Source: CAG-791 sp963658695 (lineage in GTDB: Bacteria > Bacillota > Clostridia > Lachnospirales > Lachnospiraceae). From it: a DNA stretch of 12,853 nt. The position numbers were made by a program, and so were the translations under genes. The DNA is taken from contig CAVKRN010000064.1 of assembly GCA_963658695.1 (NCBI GenBank), positions 1 to 12,853 of the forward strand. The letters run 5' to 3'. Every line of letters begins with the position of its first letter. The stretch's first letter is position 1. Positions 1 through 6,079 of this stretch are shown piece after piece. The notes below the pieces were generated by a model. That model did no database searches. It saw only the letters and a list, made by a program, of their open reading frames with translations, and was not told where the DNA came from.

Positions 1-118
1 AGTTATTTTGCAAACGATGTACTAGGTCGAAGGTAACCGTTTCCCCGTCGCTACCGGGCACCTGTATAGAATCCATCGAACAAGAAACCTACACCCCTTT
101 ACAGAAAGGCACCCATAT

Positions 119-733
119 ATGGAACGCAAACTTACTGCCAAGCAGGAACAGATTCTGGAGTATATTAAGGACTGTATTCTACGGAGAGGATACCCTCCGT
201 CAGTTCGAGAGATTGGTGATGCCGTACACCTTAGCTCCACATCTTCTGTTCATTCGCATTTATCAACCCTGGAGAAAAAGGGATACATCCGAAGAGATCC
301 GTCCAAACCGCGGACCATTGAAATCTGTGATGACAATTTTCAGATGGTGCGCACAGAGACAGCGGCACTTCCGGTGGTTGGCCGGGTTGCAGCCGGGGAA
401 CCCATCCTTGCTCAGGAGAATATTGAGAGCTATTTTCCGGTTCCCACGGAGTATGTTCCACAAGGCGAGTCCTTCGTTTTGAAGGTCCACGGCAGGTCCA
501 TGATTAACGCAGGTATTATGGACGGCGATTTAATCATGGTTCATGCCTGCAACACCGCCGAAAACGGAGATATTGTTGTTGCGTTGATTGATGATTCTGC
601 CACGGTGAAGCGGTTTTATAAGGAGGCCCAGTATATTCGTCTGCAGCCGGAGAATGATGAAATGGAGCCCATTCTGGTAAGGGACTGCCAGATCCTTGGA
701 AAGGTGTTTGGTGTGTATCGAATCATGCGCTAA
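119..733 (+). CDS. lexA: LexA repressor, SOS regulator with self-cleaving peptidase domain
   Basis: LexA represses SOS genes and inactivates itself by autocleavage when RecA-ssDNA filaments form. The 204-aa product has the usual family length. Residues 1-70 form the winged-helix DNA-binding domain, with the recognition region around PSVREIG...SSTSSVHSHL (27-48) and the wing at RDPSKPRTIE. The Ala92-Gly93 cleavage bond sits in VVGRVAAGEP. The catalytic serine is Ser127 (GRSM) and the lysine is Lys164 (TVKRFY), in an S24-type peptidase fold. The ATG at 119 is preceded by AGAAAGG (103-109) at 9-nt spacing. A TAGAAT at 67-72 could be a -10 box, but I see no convincing -35. No GAAC-N4-GTTC LexA box is visible in the 118 bases upstream, so autoregulation is not shown here. 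The gene converges with rsfS across a shared terminator. Identity is very secure. Confidence 0.97.
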   Translation: MERKLTAKQEQILEYIKDCILRRGYPPSVREIGDAVHLSSTSSVHSHLSTLEKKGYIRRDPSKPRTIEICDDNFQMVRTETAALPVVGRVAAGEPILAQENIESYFPVPTEYVPQGESFVLKVHGRSMINAGIMDGDLIMVHACNTAENGDIVVALIDDSATVKRFYKEAQYIRLQPENDEMEPILVRDCQILGKVFGVYRIMR

Positions 734-803
734 GTTTTTTTCTGCCTTGCAGCGCAAATCCGGCGTAGTAAACGCTTTAATCAGCATACCCCTCATTCCA
801 TCC

Positions 804-846
804 ACAACAAAACGGCTTCAGGAGATTCCTGAAGCCGTTTTGTTGT
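804..846. terminator. Bidirectional intrinsic terminator between lexA and rsfS
   Basis: A perfect 20-bp inverted repeat (804-823 with 827-846) has a 3-nt loop. The stem ends in AACAAAA / TTTTGTT, so each strand has a T-rich 3' arm after the GC-rich core CGGCTTCAGGA. It lies 70 nt after the lexA stop and about 60 nt beyond the rsfS stop on the other strand, so it can serve both convergent transcripts. The flanks at 734-803 and 847-906 show nothing else. Confidence 0.92.
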
Positions 847-906
847 AATCGCATGATTACCTACCTATATTCGATTCTATTTGATCTATGTTCGATTCGT
901 ATCTGT

Positions 907-1269
907 TTACGCTTCTTCCAGCTCACTGGCCTCCATCTGACGGCCATCTCTCCAGATGCGCTCCAGATCATACAAAAGGCGGTTCTTGGTATCGAACACG
1001 TGCACGATCACATCTCCGAAGTCGAGCAGCACCCAATTCGCTGCCTGATACCCTTCTACCTGCTTGCAGATGTGTCCGGCTTTCGCCAGCTTCTCCTGTA
1101 CATTGTCGGCCATCGCCTGAATCTGGCTGCGGTTCGTACCGCTGGCAATGATGAAATAATCCGCCAGCACCGAAACGGTACTGATATCAATAATGCGGAC
1201 ATCTTCCGCCTTTTTCTCATCAAGCGCTTCCAGTGCAAGCTTTGCCGCTTCCTTTGCATTTTTCTCCAT
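907..1269 (-). CDS. rsfS: Ribosomal silencing factor RsfS
   Basis: RsfS (Iojap/DUF143 family) binds L14 on the 50S subunit and blocks joining with 30S when nutrients are low. The 120-aa product has the normal length and the family signatures DYFIIASGTNRSQ (37-49), WVLLDFGDVIVHVF (79-92) and YDLERIW (100-106). The ATG at 1267-1269 follows a strong AAGGAGG (1275-1281), which overlaps the yqeK stop codon, so translation is probably coupled. It is the last gene of the operon and ends before the bidirectional hairpin at 804-846. The identification rests on motifs and on the typical position after yqeK. Confidence 0.96.
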   Translation of the reverse strand: MEKNAKEAAKLALEALDEKKAEDVRIIDISTVSVLADYFIIASGTNRSQIQAMADNVQEKLAKAGHICKQVEGYQAANWVLLDFGDVIVHVFDTKNRLLYDLERIWRDGRQMEASELEEA

Positions 1270-1279
1270 GGTGCCCTCC

Positions 1280-1858
1280 TTAATCCGCCGACCTGTAATA
1301 ATCGTACGTCTCTTGCGTCATAGAATCAACCGCCTTTCCGCTCCCATTCAGGAATGAAAGGGTATCCTTCAGTATCATGCACAATGCCTGATCCAGATCC
1401 GAAAAGGCAGCCTTTCGGATTTCCTCCAGATGGGGCGCCTGATCCCTCCCCGGTTCAATATAATCCGAAATAAAAATAATCTTCTCCAGGAGCGTCATGG
1501 CAGGTCGTCCGGTCGTATGGTAACGGATAGCATTTAGGATCTCCTCGTCGTCAATTCCATATTTGGTCCTGGCCAGGATGCTTCCCGCCTTGGAATGCAG
1601 AAGCGCCGCACTCCCTTTTTCCATATCTGTCACCGACAGGCCGTTCTTTGCACAGAGGCTCTCCATCTTTTCGACATCCACGTATTTGGCACAGTCGTGG
1701 AGAATCCCTGCTGTCTCCGCCTTGCGCATATCCGCGCCGTACCGCTCTGCCAGAGAGGCCGCCGTAAAGGCAACGCCAAGACTATGAATAAAACGGGAAT
1801 ACTTCAGCTCCTTCTGCACCGCCCGTATCAGTTCCAACCGTTCTTTTCCCGTCTTCAC
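1280..1858 (-). CDS. yqeK: YqeK-family HD-domain Ap4A hydrolase (symmetrical)
   Basis: Members of this family hydrolyse diadenosine tetraphosphate to two ADP. The 192-aa protein shows the expected HD-superfamily metal ligands: His25 (FIHSLG), His54-Asp55 (ILHDCAKY), His88 (LLHSKAG), His114 (RYHTTG) and Asp132 (ISDYIEP). The length is typical. The start codon is GTG (1856-1858), chosen because GGGAGG (1865-1870) lies about 6 nt upstream, inside the last codons of nadD; only 3 nt separate the nadD stop from this start. The gap-free nadD-yqeK-rsfS order is the usual Firmicutes arrangement. No promoter is visible between these genes, so they are presumably co-transcribed and translationally coupled. 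Confidence 0.94.
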   Translation of the reverse strand: MKTGKERLELIRAVQKELKYSRFIHSLGVAFTAASLAERYGADMRKAETAGILHDCAKYVDVEKMESLCAKNGLSVTDMEKGSAALLHSKAGSILARTKYGIDDEEILNAIRYHTTGRPAMTLLEKIIFISDYIEPGRDQAPHLEEIRKAAFSDLDQALCMILKDTLSFLNGSGKAVDSMTQETYDYYRSAD

Positions 1859-1861
1859 GCC

Positions 1862-2476
1862 TTACCTCCCATCTTCCCGATACAATCCCTGCGCCTGTAT
1901 GTACTCTTCTACAGCCGCCGGAACCAGATAGTGGATGGACCTTCCATCCCGCACGCGCCCACGGATCTCTGTGGAGGAGATATCAATATTCCTGGAAGGG
2001 AGAATGGTAATATCGGCGCCATATTTTCCCCGGAGTGCATCGATCTCTTCCGAAAGCCCCTTCCCGGCGATTTCCTCCGATCTGGTCTCCACCAGTACAT
2101 GGCACAGCGAAAAGATCACCTCCGGCGCCCGCCAAAGGCTCATCAGCACCAGTGTATCCGCACCCACGATATAATACAGCTCATCGCCCGGATAACGCTC
2201 CCGAAGCTCCCGCAGGGTGTCTGCCGTGTAGCTGTTGCCCGGCCTTGTCGTCTCCATATCCGAAACCACCAGCTTCGGATTGTCCAGAGCCGCCAGTCTG
2301 GTCATTTCGTAGCGCAGCTGCGGCGGTGTAACCTTCTGATCCTCTTTAAAATAAGAACAGCCGGTAGGCATCAGAATAACCCGGTCCAGTCCCGCACCAT
2401 CCAGTGCGTTCTCCGCGGTAATCAGATGCCCCAGATGGATAGGGTCAAATGTGCCTCCAAGAATTCCAGTCCTCAC
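1862..2476 (-). CDS. nadD: Nicotinate-nucleotide adenylyltransferase NadD
   Basis: NadD transfers AMP from ATP to nicotinate mononucleotide to make deamido-NAD, a late step in NAD synthesis. The 204-aa protein has the nucleotidyltransferase signature GGTFDPIHLGH (7-17) with the His-x-x-His pair at 14 and 17, GADTL (105-109), and ISSTEIR (166-172), which is the ISSTxIR ATP-binding motif. The start codon is GTG (2474-2476). It is supported by AGAGGTGA (2486-2493) with 9-nt spacing, and the protein begins right at the first beta strand (MRTGILGGTF). It lies 142 nt after yhbY and is tightly followed by yqeK. Confidence 0.97.
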   Translation of the reverse strand: MRTGILGGTFDPIHLGHLITAENALDGAGLDRVILMPTGCSYFKEDQKVTPPQLRYEMTRLAALDNPKLVVSDMETTRPGNSYTADTLRELRERYPGDELYYIVGADTLVLMSLWRAPEVIFSLCHVLVETRSEEIAGKGLSEEIDALRGKYGADITILPSRNIDISSTEIRGRVRDGRSIHYLVPAAVEEYIQAQGLYREDGR

Positions 2477-2618
2477 GCCAGAAGCTCACCTCTTTCTGAT
2501 CTCATAGCAACCACCGAATATCATCCGCAAAACCGCTGTTGCAGTTCCTTGTTCATGCGGAACTCCGTTACAGTACAGAACCAGTTAGCGACGGGTACTG
2601 CAACGAATCCTCGTGCGG
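2477..2618 (-). other. Non-coding spacer between yhbY and nadD with alternative hairpins
   Basis: The gap has no coding potential that I can support. The inverted repeat GTTGCAGT / ACTGCAAC (2538-2545 and 2597-2604) could form an outer stem. A competing stem AGTTCC / GGAACT shares bases with it. There is no T-run, so this is not a terminator. I see only a weak promoter candidate here, so nadD is most simply expressed by read-through. Confidence 0.35.
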
Positions 2619-2912
2619 TTACCGCGGCAGAACAATCTTCGGGTTGTCCTTGTCGGCGCGGTACAGAATAAACTTTCTGCCGATCACTCGCACCAGCTGC
2701 GCATGCGTTCGGGAAGCCAGTTTCTCCGCCGCTACCTCCGGCAGATCCGGACAGGTTTTAAGAACACTGCCTTTGAACAGCTCTCTACGGTTGAACACCT
2801 CCTCGGCACTCTCAACCACCATCGGTGTCACGCCGTCCTTTCCGATCTGCAGGACCGGATTCTCTGTATTGGAAAGGCGCATCAAATGCGCTCTTTGCTT
2901 GCTGCTAAGCAT
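2619..2912 (-). CDS. yhbY: CRM-domain ribosome assembly RNA-binding protein YhbY
   Basis: YhbY is a small RNA-binding protein associated with 50S precursor particles. The 97-aa product is essentially one CRM (KH-like) domain. It has SSKQRAHLMR at the N-terminus, QIGKDGVTP (22-30), ELFKGSVLK (44-52, the conserved loop near the GxxG position) and VRVIGRKFILYR (74-85). The ATG at 2910-2912 is preceded by GAGGT (2921-2925) at 8-nt spacing. It lies between obg and nadD, as in many Firmicutes. The 130-nt spacer to obg carries only a small stem. Confidence 0.93.
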   Translation of the reverse strand: MLSSKQRAHLMRLSNTENPVLQIGKDGVTPMVVESAEEVFNRRELFKGSVLKTCPDLPEVAAEKLASRTHAQLVRVIGRKFILYRADKDNPKIVLPR

Positions 2913-3026
2913 ATACTATTACCTCATCATCGCTGTAACGGTTCTGCACAAACCTTCCCCATTACTGCACAATATCTTGTTACGTTACATTTCACGCGCC
3001 AGGGCCCGTCACAGACGAGCACCCGT

Positions 3027-3042
3027 ACAGTAACAGTACTGT
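3027..3042 (-). repeat. Small palindrome immediately after the obg stop codon
   Basis: ACAGTA / TACTGT (3027-3032 and 3037-3042) form a 6-bp stem with a 4-nt loop that abuts the obg stop codon (3043-3045). There is no T-tract, so it is too weak to call a terminator. It might mark an mRNA end or processing point. The rest of 2913-3042 holds the yhbY ribosome binding site and nothing else I can support. Confidence 0.4.
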
Positions 3043-4350
3043 TTAGTCGTACCACTCAAAGCTATGACCATACAGCCGCACCGTATCGCCCTCCTGCACG
3101 CCCAGCTCCTTCAACCGGTCATTGACACCACTGGTCTGCAGGAACTTCTGAAAGAACGCAAAGCCTTTTTCCGTTTCCAGATTCGTGTAACCCAGCATGC
3201 GTTCGATGCGAGGTCCCTCCACGCGGTAGAGCTTCTCTTTCTGATCATACCACACATCATAAGGATCCTCCGCACGAAGAAGGTCTGCGTCGGGATTATA
3301 TTCCTGCTCGTACACCTTCGTTTCCTTCGGCATTTCAGAAAGTGCACGGCTCACCGCATACAAAAGCTCCTGCACGCCCTCTCTGGTGGCTGCCGAAATG
3401 GGATAAATCGAATACCCCTTTGGTTCGTATTCCTTGCGAATGCGTGCCACCGGATTGTCCGGATTCGATTCGTCCTGACAGGATGGATCGATCAGGTCCA
3501 CCTTGTTGGCCGCAATGATCTGTTTTTTCTGTGTCAGATCAATCTTATACCGCTCCAGCTCATGATTGATCGCCGCAAGATCCTCCAGCGGATCCCGTCC
3601 CTCAGAACCGGAAGCGTCCACCACATGAATCAGAAGCTTGCACCGTTCAATGTGCGCCAGAAACTCGTGGCCAAGGCCGGCACCATCCGCCGCACCCTCG
3701 ATCAGGCCCGGGATATCTGCCATAACGAATCCGTCAGCATCTTCCAGATCCACAACGCCGAGAATCGGAGAAAGTGTGGTGAAATGATAATTGGCAATCT
3801 TGGGCTTTGCATTGCTCACCATCGACAGCAGCGTGGATTTGCCTACATTCGGAAATCCCACCAGGCCAACATCAGCAATTACCTTCAGCTCCAGCGTAAC
3901 CAAAAGAGATCTGGCGGGCTGTCCCGGCTGCGCATACTTGGGTGCCTGCATGGTCGATGTCGCAAAATGCTGATTGCCGTTGCCGCCGCGGCCGCCCTTG
4001 AGGACCAGATATTCCGTCGTATCACCGCTCATATCGATGATGACGCGTCCTGTCTCTGCATCCTTGACAACCGTGCCCTCCGGAACCTTCAGGACAAGAT
4101 CCTCGCCTTTTCTGCCGGCCATCTTCTTCTGCTTGCCGTCTTCCCCGTTTTCTGCTGCATATTTACCGCGGAAGCGATAGTCCCCCAGCGTGTTCATTCC
4201 TTTGTCCACGCGAAAAATAACACTTCCGCCATTTCCGCCATCACCGCCATCGGGGCCACCGGCCGGAACGAACTTCTCACGCCGGAACGACACGTGCCCA
4301 TCGCCGCCCTTGCCGCTGATGATGGTTATGGTAGCCTTATCTACAAACAT
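3043..4350 (-). CDS. obg: GTPase Obg (CgtA), ribosome assembly and stress GTPase
   Basis: Obg is an essential P-loop GTPase that acts late in 50S assembly. The 435-aa protein has all three expected domains. The glycine-rich Obg fold covers about 1-158 (GGPDGGDGGNGGS at 31-43). The G domain has G1 GFPNVGKS (165-172), the switch-I threonines TT (191-192), G3 DIPG (212-215), G4 NKVD (282-285) and G5 SA (319-320). The C-terminal OCT domain covers about 350-430, so this is the longer Firmicutes form. The ATG follows AGGAGA at about 7 nt. A strong terminator lies 27 nt upstream of the start, between rpmA and obg, so obg probably depends on partial read-through or on a promoter I could not identify. 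Confidence 0.98.
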   Translation of the reverse strand: MFVDKATITIISGKGGDGHVSFRREKFVPAGGPDGGDGGNGGSVIFRVDKGMNTLGDYRFRGKYAAENGEDGKQKKMAGRKGEDLVLKVPEGTVVKDAETGRVIIDMSGDTTEYLVLKGGRGGNGNQHFATSTMQAPKYAQPGQPARSLLVTLELKVIADVGLVGFPNVGKSTLLSMVSNAKPKIANYHFTTLSPILGVVDLEDADGFVMADIPGLIEGAADGAGLGHEFLAHIERCKLLIHVVDASGSEGRDPLEDLAAINHELERYKIDLTQKKQIIAANKVDLIDPSCQDESNPDNPVARIRKEYEPKGYSIYPISAATREGVQELLYAVSRALSEMPKETKVYEQEYNPDADLLRAEDPYDVWYDQKEKLYRVEGPRIERMLGYTNLETEKGFAFFQKFLQTSGVNDRLKELGVQEGDTVRLYGHSFEWYD

Positions 4351-4377
4351 AACATTCTCCTGGTGTTGTGGAACTAT

Positions 4378-4411
4378 AAAAAACTCCGGGCAGACCTATG
4401 CCTGTCCGGAG
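4378..4411 (-). terminator. Intrinsic terminator between rpmA and obg
   Basis: The inverted repeat 4384-4393 / 4402-4411 (CTCCGG core, 10 bp with one G-U pair, 8-nt loop) is followed on the minus strand by six Ts (4378-4383). This is a good intrinsic terminator located 21 nt after the rpmA stop. It would lower transcription from the ribosomal-protein genes into obg. Confidence 0.88.
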
Positions 4412-4431
4412 CTAACGGTGCTACGATGGAA

Positions 4432-4728
4432 TTACTGCTCGTTTGCAGCTTCAACCGGGTGAACGGATGCTCTCTTGCCATCCTTGCCCACTCTCTCGTA
4501 TCTCAGAATACCGTCTTTCAGAGCGTACAGTGTGTCATCACCGCCGATTCCTACATTCAGACCGGGATGAATTCTGGTTCCGCGCTGTCTGTAGAGAATG
4601 TTGCCAGCCTTAACAAACTGTCCGTCTGCTCTCTTGGCACCCAGTCTCTTGGAATTGGAGTCACGGCCGTTCTTGGTGGAGCCCATTCCTTTGTGGTGTG
4701 CGAAGAACTGAAGACTTAAGTTTAACAT
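4432..4728 (-). CDS. rpmA: Large-subunit ribosomal protein L27 with cleavable N-terminus
   Basis: L27 sits near the peptidyl-transferase centre of the 50S subunit. The 98-aa precursor begins MLNLSLQFFAHHKGMGSTKN. The LQFF followed by AHHKG is the Firmicutes-type N-terminal extension that Prp removes, expected between Phe9 and Ala10, exposing the functional N-terminus. The body has the usual STKNGRDSNSKRLGAKR (17-33) and GNILYRQRGTRIHPG (42-56). The start follows a GGAGGT ribosome binding site near 4735-4740. Its first 7 nt overlap the end of prp, so the two are translationally linked. Confidence 0.98.
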   Translation of the reverse strand: MLNLSLQFFAHHKGMGSTKNGRDSNSKRLGAKRADGQFVKAGNILYRQRGTRIHPGLNVGIGGDDTLYALKDGILRYERVGKDGKRASVHPVEAANEQ

Positions 4729-5063
4729 TGTGCTACCTCCTCAATTCTGTGACTCAGATATCGTTTCCCGTACTGACTCTCTATCCACTCCAGCCCATGA
4801 ATCATACAGTCGATCAGGAACTCGCCCTTCTCTCCCGGATCCTGCAGAAAGTTGCAGACAAGATCGCCGCCGTTTGCGGCATCCGCCTCAACCTCCATAT
4901 CTTCGTGGAGCAGATCCATCAGACAATTCATCGTATTGATGATAATTGCGCTGGTGCCTGCACAGACAATATCTTCACCATCCGTGCAATAATCCGTATG
5001 CCCTGTGCAGGAAATGGAACGTGTGTGTCCATCCGTTGTTCGGATAATCTGAACCTTCGTCAT
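4722..5063 (-). CDS. prp: Ribosomal-processing cysteine protease Prp (YsxB)
   Basis: Prp cleaves the N-terminal extension of L27 and is essential where L27 has that extension. The 113-aa product carries the catalytic pair at the positions described for the Staphylococcus aureus enzyme: His22 in GHTDY (21-25) and Cys34 in GEDIVCAGTSA (29-39). It lies between rplU and rpmA as usual: 5 nt after the rplU stop and with a 7-nt overlap into rpmA. No strong Shine-Dalgarno sequence precedes its ATG (only a purine-containing GGCTGAGA), so it probably relies on coupling to rplU. That would fit an enzyme needed in smaller amounts than the ribosomal proteins. Confidence 0.96.
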   Translation of the reverse strand: MTKVQIIRTTDGHTRSISCTGHTDYCTDGEDIVCAGTSAIIINTMNCLMDLLHEDMEVEADAANGGDLVCNFLQDPGEKGEFLIDCMIHGLEWIESQYGKRYLSHRIEEVAQC

Positions 5064-5068
5064 GCGTC

Positions 5069-5374
5069 TCAGCCGACAATGCTGTCGATCTTAACACGCG
5101 TAAATGCCTGTCTGTGACCGTTCTTCTTGTGATAGCCGGTCTTCGGCTTGAAGTGGTAAACCACAACCTTCTTGCCGCGTCCCTGCTCCATAACAGTAGC
5201 CTCAACCTTAGCTCCTGCTACATCACCGGCAACCTTCAGCGTATCACCGCTGATTGCCAGAACCTGGTCAAATGTAACCTTGTCTCCTGCAGCGGCCTCG
5301 AGCTTCTCAACCTCGATCACGTCGCCCTCAGAAACCTTATACTGCTTTCCACCAGTTGCGATAATTGCGTACAT
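5069..5374 (-). CDS. rplU: Large-subunit ribosomal protein L21
   Basis: L21 is a 50S protein that binds 23S rRNA together with L20. The 101-aa product begins MYAIIATGGKQYKV and ends with the conserved basic segment YHFKPKTGYHKKNGHRQ, followed by AFTRVKI. This matches the family in length and signature. The ATG at 5372-5374 follows a near-perfect AAGGAGGT (5382-5389). It is the first gene of the rplU-prp-rpmA unit and is preceded by a roughly 135-nt structured leader and a promoter at 5516-5544. Confidence 0.98.
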   Translation of the reverse strand: MYAIIATGGKQYKVSEGDVIEVEKLEAAAGDKVTFDQVLAISGDTLKVAGDVAGAKVEATVMEQGRGKKVVVYHFKPKTGYHKKNGHRQAFTRVKIDSIVG

Positions 5375-5389
5375 CTTCGGTACCTCCTT

Positions 5390-5509
5390 CTTCTAAGTCT
5401 CGCTGATTACGGCGGAGTCATCCGGATCCATCAGAATCTTGCGACTCTCTTCCTGCATGGCTCCTGCAGTACCTACAGGCCATACCTAATGCCTCACCAT
5501 GCGGCATAC
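5390..5509 (-). ncRNA. Structured 5' leader of rplU, candidate L21 leader
   Basis: The untranslated leader between the inferred start of transcription (about 5509) and the rplU ribosome binding site can fold into three stems. They are ATGCC / GGCAT (5489-5493 and 5503-5507); an 11-bp stem with a 2-nt bulge (5457-5483, ATGG..CCTGCAG against CTACAGG..CCAT, one G-U); and GAGTC / GACTC (5415-5419 and 5443-5447). Firmicutes commonly carry an L21 leader motif that lets the protein regulate its own mRNA. I infer the same here from position and folding, not from a covariance match. Confidence 0.5.
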
Positions 5510-5515
5510 TCAGCT

Positions 5516-5544
5516 AGTGTATAGTGTCCGTCTGCTCCTGTCAA
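5516..5544 (-). promoter_or_regulatory. Promoter of the rplU-prp-rpmA operon
   Basis: A perfect -35 TTGACA (5539-5544) lies 17 nt from a -10-like TACACT (5516-5521, 4/6). An overlapping TATACA (5518-5523) would give 15-nt spacing. It sits about 70 nt beyond the smpB stop on the same strand. The spacer between smpB and this promoter (5545-5614) holds only a GC-rich hairpin without a T-run, so some smpB read-through into rplU is possible. Confidence 0.7.
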
Positions 5545-5614
5545 GGACTTTCGGGTAATTCTTTATCGTCACCCAGAAGTTCACTCGCCGGCCCAAGCGG
5601 CGGGGCGGCATGCA

Positions 5615-6079
5615 TCACCCCCGATACACATCCTTAAAGTCTCGCTCTGCTTCTCGCCTCGCGTCCTTGCGCTTGATGTCCTCACGCTTATCATAGTTGT
5701 GTTTGCCGCGTGCAAGCCCGATTTCCACCTTGCAACGGCCGCCCTTCAGATACACCTGCAGCGGCACAATGGTATATCCTTTTTGCGATACTGCCTGAGC
5801 AAGCTTCAGGATCTGGCCCTTGTGCAGAAGGAGCTTGCGGACCCGCAGGGGATCCCGATTAAAAATATTCCCCTTTTCATAGGGGCTGATGTTCATCCCC
5901 TCCACAAAAGCCTCTCCGTCCTTGATGCTGACATAAGCTTCCTTGACGCTGCACTTTCCCTGGCGAATCGACTTGATCTCTGTGCCAAAAAGGGCAATGC
6001 CGCATTCATATTTTTCCTCAATAAAGTAATCGTGATACGCCTTTTTATTGTTCGCGATCAGTTTTATGCTCTCTTGCAT
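5615..6079 (-). CDS. smpB: SsrA-binding protein SmpB
   Basis: SmpB carries tmRNA to stalled ribosomes for trans-translation. The 154-aa product has the conserved core NKKAYHDYFIEEKYECGIAL (11-30) followed by GTEIKSIRQGK, plus GLARGKHNYDKR (121-132) and a basic C-terminal tail that enters the mRNA channel. I chose the ATG at 6077-6079 because the family normally starts about ten residues before NKKA. The in-frame ATG at 6121 would add 14 unmatched residues and has no ribosome binding site. The chosen start has only a weak AGAAAG upstream and lies 35 nt inside the end of rnr, so coupling to rnr translation is likely. No tmRNA gene is seen next to it. Confidence 0.95.
   Translation of the reverse strand: MQESIKLIANNKKAYHDYFIEEKYECGIALFGTEIKSIRQGKCSVKEAYVSIKDGEAFVEGMNISPYEKGNIFNRDPLRVRKLLLHKGQILKLAQAVSQKGYTIVPLQVYLKGGRCKVEIGLARGKHNYDKREDIKRKDARREAERDFKDVYRG

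Noticed and set aside
77..88. LexA box at CGAACAAGAAAC
   Set aside because: The second half-site is not GTTC and the spacing does not fit the Gram-positive consensus.
1595..2671. Long open frame on the plus strand opposite yqeK and nadD
   Set aside because: It lies fully antisense to two conserved genes with clear catalytic motifs, and its translation has no recognisable domain and an Arg/His/Cys-rich composition typical of antisense frames.
3064..4719. 551-codon open frame on the plus strand opposite obg and rpmA
   Set aside because: It is antisense to Obg and L27, which are certain. It lacks a ribosome binding site and any family signature.
5584..5604. GC-rich hairpin after smpB as a terminator
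   Set aside because: A 7-bp stem exists (CTCGCCG / CGGCGGG), but no T-run follows on the minus strand.
5375..5614. tmRNA gene next to smpB
   Set aside because: The space is filled by the rplU promoter and leader and is too short. There is no T-arm, CCA end or Ala-type acceptor signature.
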